Positions 5,519 to 6,417 of a stretch of DNA of 6,417 bases are shown in pieces. Both the position numbers and the translations under genes were made by a program. This stretch comes from Burkholderiales bacterium (GTDB lineage: Bacteria; Pseudomonadota; Gammaproteobacteria; Burkholderiales; Chitinimonadaceae). The notes below the pieces were generated by a model. That model was given only the letters and a program-made list of their open reading frames with translations, was not told where the DNA came from and did no database searches. Position 1 is the stretch's first letter; every line of letters starts with the position of its first letter. The stretch is taken from positions 1 to 6,417 of the forward strand of contig JAFAKZ010000268.1 in NCBI GenBank assembly GCA_019234745.1, written 5' to 3'.

Positions 5519-6417
5519 ATGATCCTAGTCCGCTCCATCCGTCACGATGATTTGTCTGCGCTCATGCAGCTTGCCGCCAGTGTGGGCGTAGGTGTGACCA
5601 CGCTGCCGGCCAATGAAGAGCGCCTGTCGCGCCGCATTGCGGCGTCCGTTGCCGCGCAATCCGCACCGGCCGATGCTGCGCCGGAGACCGCTGATTCGAG
5701 CTTCGTCTTTGCCATGGAAGACACGAACACGGGCAAGGTCGTGGGCATCTGCGGCATCGAAGGTGCCGTCGGTTTGAACGAGCCCTGGTACAACTACCGC
5801 ACCGGTGTATCGGTGCGCGCGTCGACCGAGATCGGCGTCTACCGCAAGCTCGATACACTGTTCCTGTGCAACGACCTGACCGGCTCGGCCGAGCTTTGCT
5901 CCCTGTTCCTGCACCCGGAATGGCGCCGCGACAACAACGGCAGCCTGCTCTCGAAGAGCCGCTTCCTGTTCATGGCCGAGTTCCCCGCGCGCTTCAACCC
6001 GCGTGTGATTGCGGAACTGCGCGGCGTGTCGGACGAGCAGGGCGCCTCGCCGTTCTGGGAGAGCCTGGGTCGCCACTTCTTCAAGATGGACTTCTCGCAG
6101 GCCGACTACCTGACGGGCATCGGCCAGAAGTCCTTTATCGCCGAGTTGATGCCGCAGCATCCGGTCTATACCACCTTCCTGAGCGAAGCGGCGCGTGCCG
6201 TGATCGGCGAAGTGCACGACGGTACGCGTCCGGCCCGTTCCATGCTGGAGGCCGAGGGCTTTCGCTACAACGGCTACGTGGACATCTTCGACGCCGGCCC
6301 AACGGTGGAGTGCGCCCTACCGGATATCCGCGCCGTGCGTGCGAGCCGCACCTTCACGGCGACCTCGACGGAAGCCACGACGGGCAGCAACTGGATGGTG
6401 TCGAATCGCCGCTTGAA
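5519..6417 (+). CDS. aruG: Arginine N-succinyltransferase beta subunit AruG (AstA family), 3' truncated by window end
   Basis: This is the second AstA-family subunit. ATG 5519 is 18 bp after the aruF stop, with AGGA at 5504-5507 (11 nt upstream, slightly long). The frame is open to the window end, giving 299 complete codons of an expected 340 or so, with no internal stop. Stretches shared with AruF are GVTTLPANEERL (25-36), LFLCNDLTGS (114-123), a Gly-Ser-Leu-Leu-Ser segment (141-145), ASPFWESLGRHFF (176-188), FIAELMPQHPVYTTFLS (206-222) and NGYVDIFDAGPTVE (251-264). AruG-type starts such as this one (MILVRSIRHDDL) are typical of the family. Residues 46-61 are an Ala/Pro-rich loop (AQSAPADAAPETADSS) that makes it longer than AruF in this region. 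It acts with AruF in arginine succinylation. The genes aruD, aruB and aruE are expected next. Confidence 0.93.
   Translation, partial: MILVRSIRHDDLSALMQLAASVGVGVTTLPANEERLSRRIAASVAAQSAPADAAPETADSSFVFAMEDTNTGKVVGICGIEGAVGLNEPWYNYRTGVSVRASTEIGVYRKLDTLFLCNDLTGSAELCSLFLHPEWRRDNNGSLLSKSRFLFMAEFPARFNPRVIAELRGVSDEQGASPFWESLGRHFFKMDFSQADYLTGIGQKSFIAELMPQHPVYTTFLSEAARAVIGEVHDGTRPARSMLEAEGFRYNGYVDIFDAGPTVECALPDIRAVRASRTFTATSTEATTGSNWMVSNRRL

Noticed and set aside
1..6417. Possible novel defence, mobile or biosynthetic system
   Set aside because: All + strand genes fit the known aot/aru arginine uptake and succinyltransferase locus in the expected order. I saw no transposase, integrase, tRNA, CRISPR repeat or abrupt composition change.

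Overview
The window is a GC-rich stretch of proteobacterial chromosome in which every gene lies on the + strand. It carries the middle of an arginine uptake and catabolism locus. The gene order matches the Pseudomonas-type aot/aru cluster: end of aotM, aotO, aotP, argR, aruC, aruF, and most of aruG. The separate alpha and beta genes for arginine N-succinyltransferase (aruF and aruG) and the AraC-type ArgR, rather than the E. coli hexameric ArgR, point to a pseudomonad-like gammaproteobacterium or a betaproteobacterium such as a member of the Burkholderiales. The sequence alone does not settle the genus.

Layout: bases 1-184 hold the last 60 codons of an ABC transporter permease (AotM). A zinc acylase-like protein of the AstE/aspartoacylase family (AotO, 206-1324) follows. 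Next come the transporter ATPase (AotP, GTG start at 1386, ending 2153) and the regulator ArgR (2174-3160). A 106-bp gap (3161-3266) is the only intergenic region with clear regulatory structure. It has a TGTCGC hexamer like the core of the Pseudomonas ArgR site, a -10-like TAGAAT, a 14-bp imperfect direct repeat and several GGATT/AATCC elements. After it come AruC (3267-4478), AruF (4493-5500, GTG start) and AruG (5519 to the window end, truncated at codon 299), spaced 14-18 bp apart as expected within one operon.

How the genes work together: AotM and AotP, with a binding protein and second permease expected upstream, import arginine and ornithine. AruF/AruG succinylate arginine at the alpha-amino group using succinyl-CoA. 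AruC later transaminates N-succinylornithine to N-succinylglutamate semialdehyde. The remaining steps (succinylarginine dihydrolase AruB, the semialdehyde dehydrogenase AruD and the desuccinylase AruE) are expected just downstream. ArgR is the likely arginine-responsive activator of both halves.

The locus is a known system, and I do not see a new one. The least understood parts are AotO, whose reaction is not established as far as I know and which has an extra C-terminal lipoyl-like domain, and the repeat-rich argR-aruC gap. No RNA gene, mobile element, CRISPR array or convincing intrinsic terminator was seen.
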